A stretch of DNA of 64,000 nt, taken from Pseudomonas sp. P8_229 (GTDB lineage: Bacteria; Pseudomonadota; Gammaproteobacteria; Pseudomonadales; Pseudomonadaceae). The stretch spans positions 2,284,001 to 2,348,000 of the forward strand of contig NZ_CP125378.1 in NCBI RefSeq assembly GCF_034008635.1, in the 5' to 3' direction. The notes under the pieces were generated by a model. It searched no databases and was not told the origin of the DNA. It saw nothing but the letters and a program-made list of their open reading frames with translations. Below, piece after piece: positions 50,669 through 59,727 of the stretch. The position numbers and the translations under genes are program-made. How positions within the stretch are numbered: the stretch's first letter is position 1; every line of letters starts with the position of its first letter.

Positions 50669-51463
50669 ATGCGTGTAGCCCTTTACCAATGTCCACCGCT
50701 GCCCCTGGACCCCGCCGCCAACCTGCAACGCCTGCAGCAACTGGCGATGGAGGCCAAGGGCGCCGACCTGCTGGTGTTGCCGGAGATGTTTCTGACCGGC
50801 TACAACATTGGTGCCGAGGCAGTCAGTACGCTGGCCGAGGTCTACAACGGCGAATGGGCGCAACAGATCGGTCGAATCGCCAAAGCCGCCGGACTGGCGA
50901 TTGCCTACGGTTATCCGGAGCGCACCGCCGACGGGCAGATCTACAACGCCGTGCAGTTGATCGATGCGCACGGCGAACGCCTGTGCAATTACCGCAAGAC
51001 GCATCTGTTCGGTGATCTGGACCGCTCGATGTTCAGCCCGGGCGAAGACGATTTTCCGCTGGTCGAACTCAACGGCTGGAAGCTCGGTTTCCTGATCTGC
51101 TACGACCTGGAGTTTCCGGAGAACGCGCGGCGCCTGGCACTGGCCGGTGCCGAGCTGATTCTGGTGCCGACGGCGAACATGATCCCGTTCGATTTCGTCG
51201 CCGACGTCACCGTGCGTTCGCGCGCTTTCGAAAACCAGTGCTACGTGGCCTATGCCAACTACTGCGGGCAGGAAGGCGAGATCCACTATTGCGGGCAAAG
51301 CAGCATCGCCGCACCGGACGGCAGCCGTATCGCCCAGGCCGGGCTGGATGAAGCGCTGATCGTCGGCGAGCTGGATCGTCAGTTGATGGTCGATTCCCGC
51401 GCCGCCAATCGCTACCTCAGTGACCGCCGTCCCGAGCTTTACGACGCACTGAACAAGCGCTGA
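50669..51463 (+). CDS. davA: 5-aminovaleramidase (delta-aminovaleramidase)
   Basis: A 264-residue nitrilase-superfamily amidase. The Glu-Lys-Cys triad is visible: Glu in LLVLPEMFLTGYNIG near residue 42, Lys in YRKTHLFGD near 110 and Cys in GFLICYDLEFPENARRL near 145. It turns 5-aminovaleramide into 5-aminovalerate, which enters the glutarate route. It starts 12 bases after davB with AAGAGG upstream, so davBA form an operon. The next gene is pqqF. Confidence 0.94.
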   Translation: MRVALYQCPPLPLDPAANLQRLQQLAMEAKGADLLVLPEMFLTGYNIGAEAVSTLAEVYNGEWAQQIGRIAKAAGLAIAYGYPERTADGQIYNAVQLIDAHGERLCNYRKTHLFGDLDRSMFSPGEDDFPLVELNGWKLGFLICYDLEFPENARRLALAGAELILVPTANMIPFDFVADVTVRSRAFENQCYVAYANYCGQEGEIHYCGQSSIAAPDGSRIAQAGLDEALIVGELDRQLMVDSRAANRYLSDRRPELYDALNKR

Positions 51464-51511
51464 CCCCACGCAATCCGCTAGCATTGGCACTTCACTGTTC
51501 TGGAAGTGCCC

Positions 51512-53929
51512 ATGCCTGCGCCGACTCACCCCCGCCCTCACACTGAAACCCTGGCCAACGGCTTGCGCGTGACCCTGCGTCATGTGCCTGGCTTGAAGCG
51601 CTGCGCTGCCGCGTTGCGGGTGGCTGCCGGTAGTCATGATGTGCCGCTGGATTGGCCGGGGCTCGCGCATTTCCTCGAGCATTTGCTGTTTCTCGGCACC
51701 GAGCGGTTTCTTGCCGATCAGGCACTCATGGCCTACGTGCAAAGGCATGGAGGCCAGGTGAATGCCAGCACACGCGAGCGCACGACCGACTTCTTCTTTG
51801 AGTTGCCGACCACGGCCTTCGACGCTGGGCTTGAGCGTCTGTCAGACATGCTCGCCCACCCGCGTATGAATCTGGACGATCAGTTGCGTGAACGCGAAGT
51901 GCTGGACGCGGAATTTGTCGCCTGGTCGCAGGATCCCACAGCGCAGCAGGCACTTTCCTTGTACGAGGGTTTGCCGGCAGCGCATCCGTTGCGCGGTTTT
52001 CATGCGGGCAATCGCGACAGCCTGAAGGTCGAGCAGCCGGCGTTTCAACAGGCGTTGAAGAACTTCCATCAGCAGTTTTATCGCAGCGGCCAAATGACCT
52101 TGAGTCTGGTCGGGCCGCAGAGCATTGAGGAGTTGCGCACACTGGCGCAGCAGTTTGCCGCGAGGCTGCCGGTTGGGGATAACGTTGCGCAAGCGGCAAC
52201 CCAGCCACTGCAGGTAACAAGTTATCAACAGCTCGGCGGGCAGCACTGCAATCTGCTGTTCGCCCTCGAAGCGCTGCCCGACGCTTGCGTTGAAGCGCTG
52301 GCGTTCCTTTGCCATGGATTGAACAACACCAAGCCCGGCGGCCTGCTCGCACATCTGCGGCAACAGAATCTCGCGGACAGCCTCAAAGCTACACCGCTGT
52401 ATCACTTTGCCGGACAAGCCTTGCTGCACCTGCAATTCACTGCTCCGGCCGAATCCCTGAGCGCCATTGGTGAACAGGCGCTGGATTGGCTGAGTTTCTT
52501 CGCCGCGCAACAGGACTGGGCAGCGTTGCGCGAGGAGTACGCCAGGTTGCTGGAACGTCTACAGCAAATCAGCGGCGCACTGCAATTGGCGCGGCTCGAC
52601 AGCGAACAGCTCGAACACGGCTTGTCGGAAAACGGCGGCGTCGCCCTCAAACAGATCCTGAGCGACATCGGTGTTGTGGATAACTTCAGCGCGCACTGGC
52701 ACCTGCCTGCCGCCAACCCTTTCCTCGGTTCCAGCGAACCGCTGGCCAACGCCGGGCTGATTCGCGGTCAAACCAGCGCCCACCGAGGCCTGCGTACCTT
52801 TGCCCAGGATCGCTCACGCAGCCGCCGCGAACGCTCGCCGATGCAATTCAGCCAGGCCTTGGCGGATAGCGATGATGAGGGGGCGATTTACCTGCGCTGG
52901 CAGTTGGAAGCAGCAGCAACGAACGATCTGCACGGGAAGCTGCAACACAGTCTGCGAGAAACCCGGGAAGACGCACGTCAGGCCGGGGTCGAATTGTCGT
53001 TCAGTGCCAGCGGGACTCAATGGCTGCTGAAACTGACCGGGCTGCAAGAACCGATGCCCAGTGTCCTGGAACATGCGCTGAAATGCCTGACGCACGTTGA
53101 CGCCAATTCTTCGAGCGCAGAGCCGGAAGCGCCGTTGATAGCGATCCGCGAGTTGCTCAAGGCATTGCCAGAACGTTGCCTGCCAACGGCGGCGCGCTCG
53201 GACGACACCAAACAGCTGTGGACAACTTCCCGTTGGGACGGACTGGCCCTGGGCCTCAGCGCGCAGACGCAATCCGCCATGGGCCTGGCCCTGAGTCGCA
53301 TCCCCGGCATCCCGGACAACCAGATCCCTGCAACGCCAGCGAGCAACACTCGACATGTCTGGTACCACATCGACACAGCCTCCAGCGAATACGCACTGCT
53401 GCTGTTCTGCCCGACTGCGGGCCACGAGATCGCCGACGAAGCCGCCTGGCGTCTGCTCGCGCAGCTGTGCCAGGCCCCGTTCTATCAGCGCCTACGGGTC
53501 GAGTTGCAGTTGGGTTATGCTGTGTTCAGCGCCTTGCGACAGATCCACGGCCAGACCGGATTGCTGTTTGGGGTGCAGTCGCCCAACGCCGCGCCAGTGG
53601 CGTTGCTCGGGCATATCCAGCGGTTCCTCGCCAGCGTTCCCGGACTGATCGAACGTCTGGATGACCACAGTTTCAACCAGCTGCGCCAGTCTCTCGCAGA
53701 GCAATTGGACGAGAGCAACCTGTCCGCCAAGGATGCCGCCGAGTTGCTGTGGCAGGCCAAGCTCGCCGGCCACTCGTCGGATTATCTGACACAACTGATC
53801 GCAGCCATCGCGCAACTGGAGCGCCCGGCACTGCTGGCGGCGGCGCAACGCCTGATCAGCGCCGAGGGCGGCTGGCACTGTCTGGCCAGCAGCGCTTCAC
53901 CCGGCGCGCCGTGGCAAGCAGGAAAATGA
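51512..53929 (+). CDS. pqqF: PqqF, M16 zinc protease of PQQ biosynthesis
   Basis: An 805-residue M16 (insulysin-like) protease. The inverted zinc motif HFLEH has His53, Glu56 and His57, with the third ligand expected in EREVLDAEF near residue 130. A second M16-like half (from about 450) lacks the zinc motif, as usual. It is thought to trim PqqA or the crosslinked peptide. The ATG at 51512 with GGAA upstream is preferred to a GTG two codons earlier. It comes before pqqA in this cluster. Confidence 0.9.
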   Translation: MPAPTHPRPHTETLANGLRVTLRHVPGLKRCAAALRVAAGSHDVPLDWPGLAHFLEHLLFLGTERFLADQALMAYVQRHGGQVNASTRERTTDFFFELPTTAFDAGLERLSDMLAHPRMNLDDQLREREVLDAEFVAWSQDPTAQQALSLYEGLPAAHPLRGFHAGNRDSLKVEQPAFQQALKNFHQQFYRSGQMTLSLVGPQSIEELRTLAQQFAARLPVGDNVAQAATQPLQVTSYQQLGGQHCNLLFALEALPDACVEALAFLCHGLNNTKPGGLLAHLRQQNLADSLKATPLYHFAGQALLHLQFTAPAESLSAIGEQALDWLSFFAAQQDWAALREEYARLLERLQQISGALQLARLDSEQLEHGLSENGGVALKQILSDIGVVDNFSAHWHLPAANPFLGSSEPLANAGLIRGQTSAHRGLRTFAQDRSRSRRERSPMQFSQALADSDDEGAIYLRWQLEAAATNDLHGKLQHSLRETREDARQAGVELSFSASGTQWLLKLTGLQEPMPSVLEHALKCLTHVDANSSSAEPEAPLIAIRELLKALPERCLPTAARSDDTKQLWTTSRWDGLALGLSAQTQSAMGLALSRIPGIPDNQIPATPASNTRHVWYHIDTASSEYALLLFCPTAGHEIADEAAWRLLAQLCQAPFYQRLRVELQLGYAVFSALRQIHGQTGLLFGVQSPNAAPVALLGHIQRFLASVPGLIERLDDHSFNQLRQSLAEQLDESNLSAKDAAELLWQAKLAGHSSDYLTQLIAAIAQLERPALLAAAQRLISAEGGWHCLASSASPGAPWQAGK

Positions 53930-53987
53930 TCATTACTCAAGCTGCAAGGAGCTTTCTCAAAGATTCACGGGCAATCACCTGGAAATT

Positions 53988-54015
53988 TTGAGTAACATAG
54001 CAGCCTAACTATTTG
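53988..54015 (+). promoter_or_regulatory. Candidate pqqA promoter
   Basis: TTGAGT (53988-53993) and TATTTG (54010-54015) are 16 bases apart, about 85 bases before pqqA. The match is only fair. Confidence 0.3.
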
Positions 54016-54097
54016 GAACATCCCTGCGCTGCCGTGGACTATAACTATGGACAGCGCTATCCCATCCACCGCATTACCCACTTGAAGGAGTCACCTC

Positions 54098-54172
54098 ATG
54101 GCTTGGACCAAACCGGCTTACACCGACCTGCGTATCGGCTTCGAAGTCACCATGTACTTCGCCAGCCGCTGA
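54098..54172 (+). CDS. pqqA: PQQ precursor peptide
   Basis: A 24-residue peptide starting MAWTKPAYTDLRIGFE. It contains the conserved Glu16 and Tyr20 (EVTMY), which are crosslinked to build pyrroloquinoline quinone. GAAGGAG before the ATG is a strong ribosome site. A terminator-like hairpin follows, as in other pqq operons, which makes pqqA the most abundant transcript. Confidence 0.96.
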   Translation: MAWTKPAYTDLRIGFEVTMYFASR

Positions 54173-54198
54173 GTTCTGCCTACGCAGACTTGCAGTGC

Positions 54199-54229
54199 AA
54201 CGCCTCGGCTCGCCGGGGCGTTTTATTTT
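54199..54229 (+). terminator. Hairpin between pqqA and pqqB
   Basis: AACGCCTCGG and CCGGGGCGTT form a ten-base-pair stem (one G-T pair) with loop CTCG, followed by TTATTTT. It is a good intrinsic terminator that would limit read-through into pqqB. Confidence 0.85.
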
Positions 54230-54253
54230 CAGCGTTGAAAGATGGGAGCGTTC

Positions 54254-55165
54254 ATGTTCGTCCAGATTCTGGGTTCGGCCGCCGGTGGCGGATTTCCGCA
54301 GTGGAACTGCAACTGCGTCAATTGCGCAGGCTTTCGCGACGGCAGCCTGAATGCCAAGGCCCGCACCCAATCGTCCATCGCGATTTCCGATGACGGCGTG
54401 AACTGGGTGCTGTGCAACGCCTCGCCAGACATCCGCGCGCAACTGCAGAGCTTCGCCCCGATGCAACCGGGCCGCGCTCTGCGTGACACCGGCATCAGCG
54501 CGATCATCCTGATGGACAGCCAGATCGACCACACCACCGGCCTGCTCAGCCTGCGCGAAGGCTGCCCGCATCAGGTCTGGTGCACGGACATGGTTCACGA
54601 AGACCTGAGCACCGGTTTCCCGCTGTTCAAGATGCTCACCCACTGGAACGGCGGGTTGAACTGGAACCGCATCGAACTCGACCAGAGCTTCACCGTCGCC
54701 GCCTGCCCGAACCTGCGCTTTACTCCGCTGCCGTTGCGTAGCGCAGCGCCGCCGTACTCGCCGCACCGCTTCGACCCGCACCCGGGCGACAACATCGGCC
54801 TGATCGTCGAAGACCTGAAGACAGGCGGCAAGCTGTTCTATGCGCCGGGGCTGGGCAAGGTTGATGCGCCGTTGCTGGAGATCATGGCTGGCAGCGATTG
54901 CCTGTTGGTCGACGGCACGATGTGGGACGACGATGAAATGCAGCGCCGTGGCGTCGGCACCCGCACCGGGCGCGAGATGGGCCACTTGGCGCAAAACGGC
55001 CCCGGCGGCATGCTCGAAGTACTGGAGCAGTTGCCCGAGCAGCGCAAGGTGCTTATCCACATCAACAACACCAACCCGATTCTCGATGAGGATTCGGCGG
55101 AGCGTGCGGAGTTGGCGCGGCGTAATGTTGAAGTGGCGTATGACGGCATGAGCATTGTGTTGTAA
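54254..55165 (+). CDS. pqqB: PqqB, metallo-beta-lactamase-fold PQQ biosynthesis protein
   Basis: A 303-residue protein of the metallo-beta-lactamase fold; family start [20 protein letters not shown]. The segment [16 protein letters not shown] near residue 95 is in the region of the fold's metal site. PqqB is proposed to act as a hydroxylase on the Glu-Tyr intermediate. An upstream in-frame ATG (54242) exists, but the GGGAG site five bases before the ATG at 54254 supports this start. Confidence 0.95.
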   Translation: MFVQILGSAAGGGFPQWNCNCVNCAGFRDGSLNAKARTQSSIAISDDGVNWVLCNASPDIRAQLQSFAPMQPGRALRDTGISAIILMDSQIDHTTGLLSLREGCPHQVWCTDMVHEDLSTGFPLFKMLTHWNGGLNWNRIELDQSFTVAACPNLRFTPLPLRSAAPPYSPHRFDPHPGDNIGLIVEDLKTGGKLFYAPGLGKVDAPLLEIMAGSDCLLVDGTMWDDDEMQRRGVGTRTGREMGHLAQNGPGGMLEVLEQLPEQRKVLIHINNTNPILDEDSAERAELARRNVEVAYDGMSIVL

Positions 55166-55189
55166 GCCTTTGAGACCGCTGCGCGGTCT

Positions 55190-55253
55190 ATCGCGAGCAG
55201 GCTCACTCCTACATTGGAACGCGATCACTTGTAGGAGTGAGCCTGCTCGCGAT
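55190..55253. repeat. Inverted REP pair within the pqq operon
   Basis: Arms at about 55190-55213 and 55231-55253 of the TGTAGGAGTGAGCC family, between pqqB and pqqC. It interrupts an otherwise tight operon. Confidence 0.92.
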
Positions 55254-55304
55254 GAGGCCCGAGCAGACAACACTGAATCCAATGGTTGTTCCCGGAGAAC
55301 AGAC

Positions 55305-56057
55305 ATGACTGACACGCCAATGTCCCCCACCGAATTCGAAGCGGCCCTGCGTGCCAAAGGCACCTACTACCACATCTACCACCCCTACCACGTGGCGATG
55401 TATGAAGGTCGCGCCACCCGCGAACAGATTCAGGGCTGGGTCGCCAACCGCTTCTACTATCAGGTGAACATCCCCCTGAAAGACGCGGCAATTCTCGCCA
55501 ATTGCCCGGATCGCGAGATCCGTCGCGAGTGGATTCAACGCCTGCTCGATCACGACGGCGCCCCCGGTGAAGACGGTGGTATCGAAGCCTGGCTGCGCCT
55601 CGGTCAAGCGGTCGGCCTCGACCCGGATCAACTGCGCTCCCAGGAACTGGTGCTGCCCGGCGTGCGTTTCGCCGTCGATGCCTACGTCAACTTCGCCCGC
55701 CGGGCCAGTTGGCAGGAAGCCGCCAGCAGTTCGTTGACCGAACTGTTCGCGCCACAGATCCACCAGTCGCGCCTCGACAGTTGGCCGCAGCATTACCCGT
55801 GGATCGATCCGGCCGGTTACGAGTACTTCCGTACCCGCCTCGGGCAGGCCCGGCGCGATGTCGAGCACGGGCTGGCGATCACGCTCGAACACTACAAGAC
55901 CCGCGAAGGCCAGGAGCGCATGCTGGAAATTCTCCAGTTCAAACTGGACATTCTTTGGAGCATGCTCGATGCCATGAGCATGGCTTACGAACTGAACCGC
56001 CCGCCGTATCACAGTGTCACCGAGCAACGGGTCTGGCACAAAGGAATCACCCTATGA
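55305..56057 (+). CDS. pqqC: Pyrroloquinoline-quinone synthase
   Basis: A 250-residue all-helical oxidase that carries out the last ring closure and eight-electron oxidation to PQQ. The stretch [18 protein letters not shown], then [10 protein letters not shown] near residue 45, is diagnostic. GGAGA eight bases before the ATG. It overlaps pqqD by four bases (ATGA). Confidence 0.95.
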   Translation: MTDTPMSPTEFEAALRAKGTYYHIYHPYHVAMYEGRATREQIQGWVANRFYYQVNIPLKDAAILANCPDREIRREWIQRLLDHDGAPGEDGGIEAWLRLGQAVGLDPDQLRSQELVLPGVRFAVDAYVNFARRASWQEAASSSLTELFAPQIHQSRLDSWPQHYPWIDPAGYEYFRTRLGQARRDVEHGLAITLEHYKTREGQERMLEILQFKLDILWSMLDAMSMAYELNRPPYHSVTEQRVWHKGITL

Positions 56058-56329
56058 GTTTCGATCGCAGCAAGATCCCGACCTGGCGTCCCGGCTACCG
56101 CTTCCAGTACGAACCGGCGCAGAAAGGCCACGTGCTGCTCTACCCCGAGGGCATGATCAAGCTCAACGACAGCGCCGCGCTGATCGGGGGTTTGATCGAC
56201 GGTGAGCGCGATGTCACGGCGATCATCGCCAGACTCGATGAGCAGTTCCCCGGCGTGCCCGAGCTCGGTGACGATATCGAGCAATTCATGGAGGTTGCCC
56301 GTGCGCAGCACTGGATCACCCTTGACTGA
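56054..56329 (+). CDS. pqqD: PqqD, PqqA-binding chaperone
   Basis: A 91-residue protein that binds PqqA and presents it to PqqE. Family features: [21 protein letters not shown] at the N-terminal side (given as [15 protein letters not shown]) and [14 protein letters not shown] near residue 40. It overlaps pqqC by four bases and pqqE by 29 bases. Confidence 0.94.
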   Translation: MSFDRSKIPTWRPGYRFQYEPAQKGHVLLYPEGMIKLNDSAALIGGLIDGERDVTAIIARLDEQFPGVPELGDDIEQFMEVARAQHWITLD

Positions 56330-57461
56330 TCTGCCGCCCAAGCCTGAAGTCGGCCTGCCGCTGTGGCTGCTCGCCGAGCTGACCTACCGCTGCCCGCTGC
56401 AATGCCCGTACTGCTCCAATCCGCTGGATTTCGCCGAGCAGGGCAAAGAGCTGAGTACCGAGCAGTGGATCAAGGTCTTCCGCGAAGCGCGGGAGATGGG
56501 CGCGGCGCAACTGGGCTTTTCCGGCGGCGAGCCTTTGGTGCGGCAGGATCTCGCCGAACTGATTCATGAGGCGCGGCAGTTGGGTTTCTACACCAACCTG
56601 ATCACCTCCGGCATCGGCTTGACCGAGCAGAAAATCAGCGACTTCAAGAAGGCTGGGCTCGATCACATCCAGATCAGCTTCCAGGCCAGTGACGAGCAAG
56701 TGAACAACCTGCTCGCCGGCTCGAAAAAGGCTTTCGCACAGAAGCTGGAAATGGCCCGGGCGGTGAAGGCCCACGGCTATCCGATGGTGCTGAACTTCGT
56801 CACCCATCGGCACAACATCGACAAGATCGACCGCATCATCGAGCTGTGCATCGCGCTTGAGGCCGACTTCGTCGAACTCGCCACCTGCCAGTTCTACGGC
56901 TGGGCGCAGCTCAACCGGGTCGGCCTGTTGCCGACCCAGGAACAACTGGTGCGCGCCGAACGCATCACCAACCAATACCGCGCCAAACTGGAGGCCGAAG
57001 GGCATCCGTGCAAGCTGATTTTCGTCACCCCGGACTACTACGAAGAACGCCCGAAAGCCTGCATGAACGGCTGGGGCAGCATCTTTCTAACCGTCACCCC
57101 GGACGGCACCGCCCTGCCCTGCCACGGTGCCCGGCAGATGCCGGTTCAGTTTCCCAATGTGCGCGATCACAGCATGCAGCACATCTGGTACGACTCGTTC
57201 GGCTTCAATCGCTTTCGCGGTTACGACTGGATGCCCGAGCCGTGCCGCTCCTGCGACGAGAAAGAAAAGGACTTCGGCGGCTGCCGCTGCCAGGCGTTCA
57301 TGCTCACGGGTGACGCGAGCAATGCCGACCCGGTGTGCAGCAAATCCGAACATCACGGCGTAATCCTCAAGGCCCGCGAAGAAGCCGAGCACGCCACCCA
57401 GACCATCGAACAACTGGCCTTTCGCAATGAACGAAACTCACGCCTCATCGCCAAGGGCTGA
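56301..57461 (+). CDS. pqqE: PqqE, radical SAM PqqA peptide cyclase
   Basis: A 386-residue radical SAM enzyme that crosslinks Glu and Tyr in PqqA. The SAM cluster motif is CPLQCPYC near residue 32, with the [11 protein letters not shown] glycine motif near 73. The C-terminal SPASM cysteines are in [31 protein letters not shown]. The GTG at 56301 is chosen because GGAGG lies six bases upstream, inside pqqD; a TTG at 56322 is an alternative. It overlaps the following peptidase gene by 35 bases. Confidence 0.93.
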   Translation: MRSTGSPLTDLPPKPEVGLPLWLLAELTYRCPLQCPYCSNPLDFAEQGKELSTEQWIKVFREAREMGAAQLGFSGGEPLVRQDLAELIHEARQLGFYTNLITSGIGLTEQKISDFKKAGLDHIQISFQASDEQVNNLLAGSKKAFAQKLEMARAVKAHGYPMVLNFVTHRHNIDKIDRIIELCIALEADFVELATCQFYGWAQLNRVGLLPTQEQLVRAERITNQYRAKLEAEGHPCKLIFVTPDYYEERPKACMNGWGSIFLTVTPDGTALPCHGARQMPVQFPNVRDHSMQHIWYDSFGFNRFRGYDWMPEPCRSCDEKEKDFGGCRCQAFMLTGDASNADPVCSKSEHHGVILKAREEAEHATQTIEQLAFRNERNSRLIAKG

Positions 57462-59238
57462 ACCTTTCAGCGCCTCGCAAGCCGTCGCCGCCGGAATGGA
57501 TTTCGCCGAACTGCAACTCGGCACCCACGGTTTGTTCTGGAATGAATATCGCCCGGAGGATGCCGCGTGCCGGATCTGGCATTGGCGCGACGGCGTGGCG
57601 AAATGTCTGACGCCTGCGGGTTTCAGCGTGCGTAGCCGGGTGTACGAATATGGCGGTGGCGCGTTTTGTCTGACGCCTGAGGGGGTGGTTTTCGTCAATG
57701 AGGCAGACCAGCAGCTGTATCGGCAGACACTGGAGGGCGTGCCTGAGGCGCTGACGTCAGGCGAGTGTCGTTATGGCGATCTGCATTTCGCTTTCGGCCA
57801 GGTTCTGGCGGTTGAGGAACAGCAAGATCAACATCGGCTGGTAGCCATTGATCTGGCTGACGGCATGCGGCATTTGCTGGCAGAAGGCGCGGACTTTTAC
57901 GCTGCGCCGATCATCAGCCCGGACGGTTCGCGACTGGCGTGGATCGAGTGGAGCCGACCACATCAGCCGTGGACGTCTACGCGACTGATGGTGGCCGAGC
58001 ATATGGCTGAGGGTGGTTTTTCCGCACCCCGCTGCGTCGCCGGTGACGACCTTGAAGAGTCGATCCAGCAACCGCGATTCGACGCCGAAAATCGCCTGTA
58101 TTGCCTGACCGATCGCGGTGGATTCTGGCAGCCATGGGCTGAAACCTCCGACGGCTTGAGGCCATTGCCAGCGGCGCAGGCCGATCATGCCCCGGCGCCG
58201 TGGCAACTGGGTGGCTGCACCTGGCTGCCTGTCGAGAGTTCGTTTTTGGCGAGCTGGAGCGAAGGTGGTTTTGGTCGCCTGATGCTCGGCGACGAAGACT
58301 TCACTGGCGACTACAGCCGCTTCCGGCATCTGGCGCTGGATCAGCAGTTCATCTACTGCATCGCCGCCTCGCCGATCAGCCCTTCAGCGGTGATCGCCAT
58401 TGATCGCGCTACTCGCGAAGTCAACGTGCTGGCCGGTGGCGTGGCGCCCTTGCCTGCCGATCGCATCAGCCGTCCGCAAACCCTGCGTTATCCAAGTGGC
58501 TCGGGTGAGGCCCACGGTTTCTTCTATCCGGCAATGAACGACGAATCCAGGCCACCGCTGGTGGTGTTCATCCACGGCGGCCCGACCTCAGCCTGCTACC
58601 CGATGCTCGACCCGCGCATCCAGTACTGGACGCAACGCGGTTTCGCCGTCGCCGACCTCAACTATCGCGGCAGCAGCGGTTATGGCCGCGAGTATCGCCA
58701 GGCTTTGCATCTGAGCTGGGGGGAAGTGGATGTCGAGGACGCCTGCGCGGTGGTGGCGTATCTGGCGGAACAAGGCTTGATCGACGGCGAGCGCGCCTTC
58801 ATCCGCGGTGGCAGTGCCGGGGGTTACACAACGTTGTGCGCGTTGGCGTTCCAGCAGGTGTTCCGTGCGGGCGCCAGTTTGTACGGCGTCAGCGACCCCG
58901 TGGCACTGGCCCGGGCGACGCACAAGTTCGAAGGTGATTATCTGGACTGGCTGATCGGCGATCCCGTACAGGACGCCGACCGCTACGCCGCCCGCACGCC
59001 ATTGCTGCACGCGAGCAACATTCGTGTGCCGGTGATTTTCTTTCAGGGCGAACTGGACGCCGTCGTCGTGCCGCAACAGACCCGCGACATGGTCATGGCA
59101 CTGGAGCGCAATGGCATCGCGGTCGAGGCGCATTACTACGCTGAAGAGCGCCATGGCTTTCGCCGGGCGGTGAATCAGGCGCATGCGCTGGAGCAGGAGT
59201 GGACGTTTTATCGGCGGGTGATGGGGTTGGCGGACTGA
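57427..59238 (+). CDS. S9 family (prolyl oligopeptidase-like) peptidase of the pqq cluster
   Basis: A 603-residue protein with an N-terminal propeller-like half and a C-terminal alpha/beta-hydrolase half. The nucleophile Ser is in [12 protein letters not shown] near residue 462, with Asp near 550 ([12 protein letters not shown]) and His in [12 protein letters not shown] near 577. The catalytic domain opens with [14 protein letters not shown]. Similar genes end the pqq cluster in several pseudomonads (called pqqM in some). It may help peptide processing, but a direct role in PQQ synthesis is not proven. The start overlaps pqqE by 35 bases; a ribosome site is weak. Confidence 0.85.
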   Translation: MNETHASSPRAEPFSASQAVAAGMDFAELQLGTHGLFWNEYRPEDAACRIWHWRDGVAKCLTPAGFSVRSRVYEYGGGAFCLTPEGVVFVNEADQQLYRQTLEGVPEALTSGECRYGDLHFAFGQVLAVEEQQDQHRLVAIDLADGMRHLLAEGADFYAAPIISPDGSRLAWIEWSRPHQPWTSTRLMVAEHMAEGGFSAPRCVAGDDLEESIQQPRFDAENRLYCLTDRGGFWQPWAETSDGLRPLPAAQADHAPAPWQLGGCTWLPVESSFLASWSEGGFGRLMLGDEDFTGDYSRFRHLALDQQFIYCIAASPISPSAVIAIDRATREVNVLAGGVAPLPADRISRPQTLRYPSGSGEAHGFFYPAMNDESRPPLVVFIHGGPTSACYPMLDPRIQYWTQRGFAVADLNYRGSSGYGREYRQALHLSWGEVDVEDACAVVAYLAEQGLIDGERAFIRGGSAGGYTTLCALAFQQVFRAGASLYGVSDPVALARATHKFEGDYLDWLIGDPVQDADRYAARTPLLHASNIRVPVIFFQGELDAVVVPQQTRDMVMALERNGIAVEAHYYAEERHGFRRAVNQAHALEQEWTFYRRVMGLAD

Positions 59239-59271
59239 GTACCGCGCTTCTTTCAAATTAGCGTCGACCCA

Positions 59272-59347
59272 TTCGCGAGCAGGCTCGCTCCCACAATGGA
59301 TCTGTGGTGTTCACAAATCCCCAGTGGGAGCGAGCCTGCTCGCGAAA
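59272..59347. repeat. Inverted REP pair, GTGGGAGCGAGCC variant
   Basis: Arms at about 59272-59294 and 59323-59346, between the convergent peptidase gene and the small membrane protein gene. Confidence 0.92.
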
Positions 59348-59371
59348 GCTATCTACTGGGCGCCGCTGAAC

Positions 59372-59530
59372 TCAGCGCTTGGCGATGATGTACACCGCAT
59401 GCACGATCCCCGGAATGTAGCCACACAGCGTCAGCAGAATGTTCAGCCAGAACGCCCCGCCGAACCCGACCTGCAGAAACACACCCAGTGGCGGCAACAG
59501 AATGGCGATGATGATGCGAATGAAGTCCAT
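59372..59530 (-). CDS. YqaE/Pmp3 family small membrane protein
   Basis: A 52-residue protein starting MDFIRIIIAILLPPLGVF, with two hydrophobic helices (residues about 4-21 and 27-49) and the central GGAFWLNILLTLCGYIPG. This is the UPF0057/Pmp3 pattern; in yeast and plants such proteins affect membrane potential and salt tolerance, and the bacterial role is unknown. AGGAG seven bases before the ATG supports it. Confidence 0.88.
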   Translation of the reverse strand: MDFIRIIIAILLPPLGVFLQVGFGGAFWLNILLTLCGYIPGIVHAVYIIAKR

Positions 59531-59640
59531 GGGGCAGCTCCTGATTGGGGGGTTGGCTCACTTGAGCCATACAAGCTAATCGACCCGTGCCGTTCGTCAG
59601 GGTTCAGTGCAAACGCCATTTGATCGCCATCATCGAGCAC

Positions 59641-59680
59641 AAAAAAACGCCCCACGCCAAAAGAATCAGGCGTGAGGCGT
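59641..59680 (-). terminator. Terminator of the aminotransferase gene
   Basis: On the minus strand ACGCCTCACGCC pairs with GGCGTGGGGCGT (one mismatch) around a ten-base loop and is followed by seven T. It lies 48 bases after the aminotransferase stop. Confidence 0.85.
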
Positions 59681-59727
59681 GCGTTATACCGCGAGACGGT
59701 TCTTGAAATCGGGTAGGAAACTTCAGC

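Noticed and set aside
49544..51748. A 734-codon minus-strand frame across davB, davA and pqqF
   Set aside because: It spans three genes on the opposite strand, all of which are recognised families.
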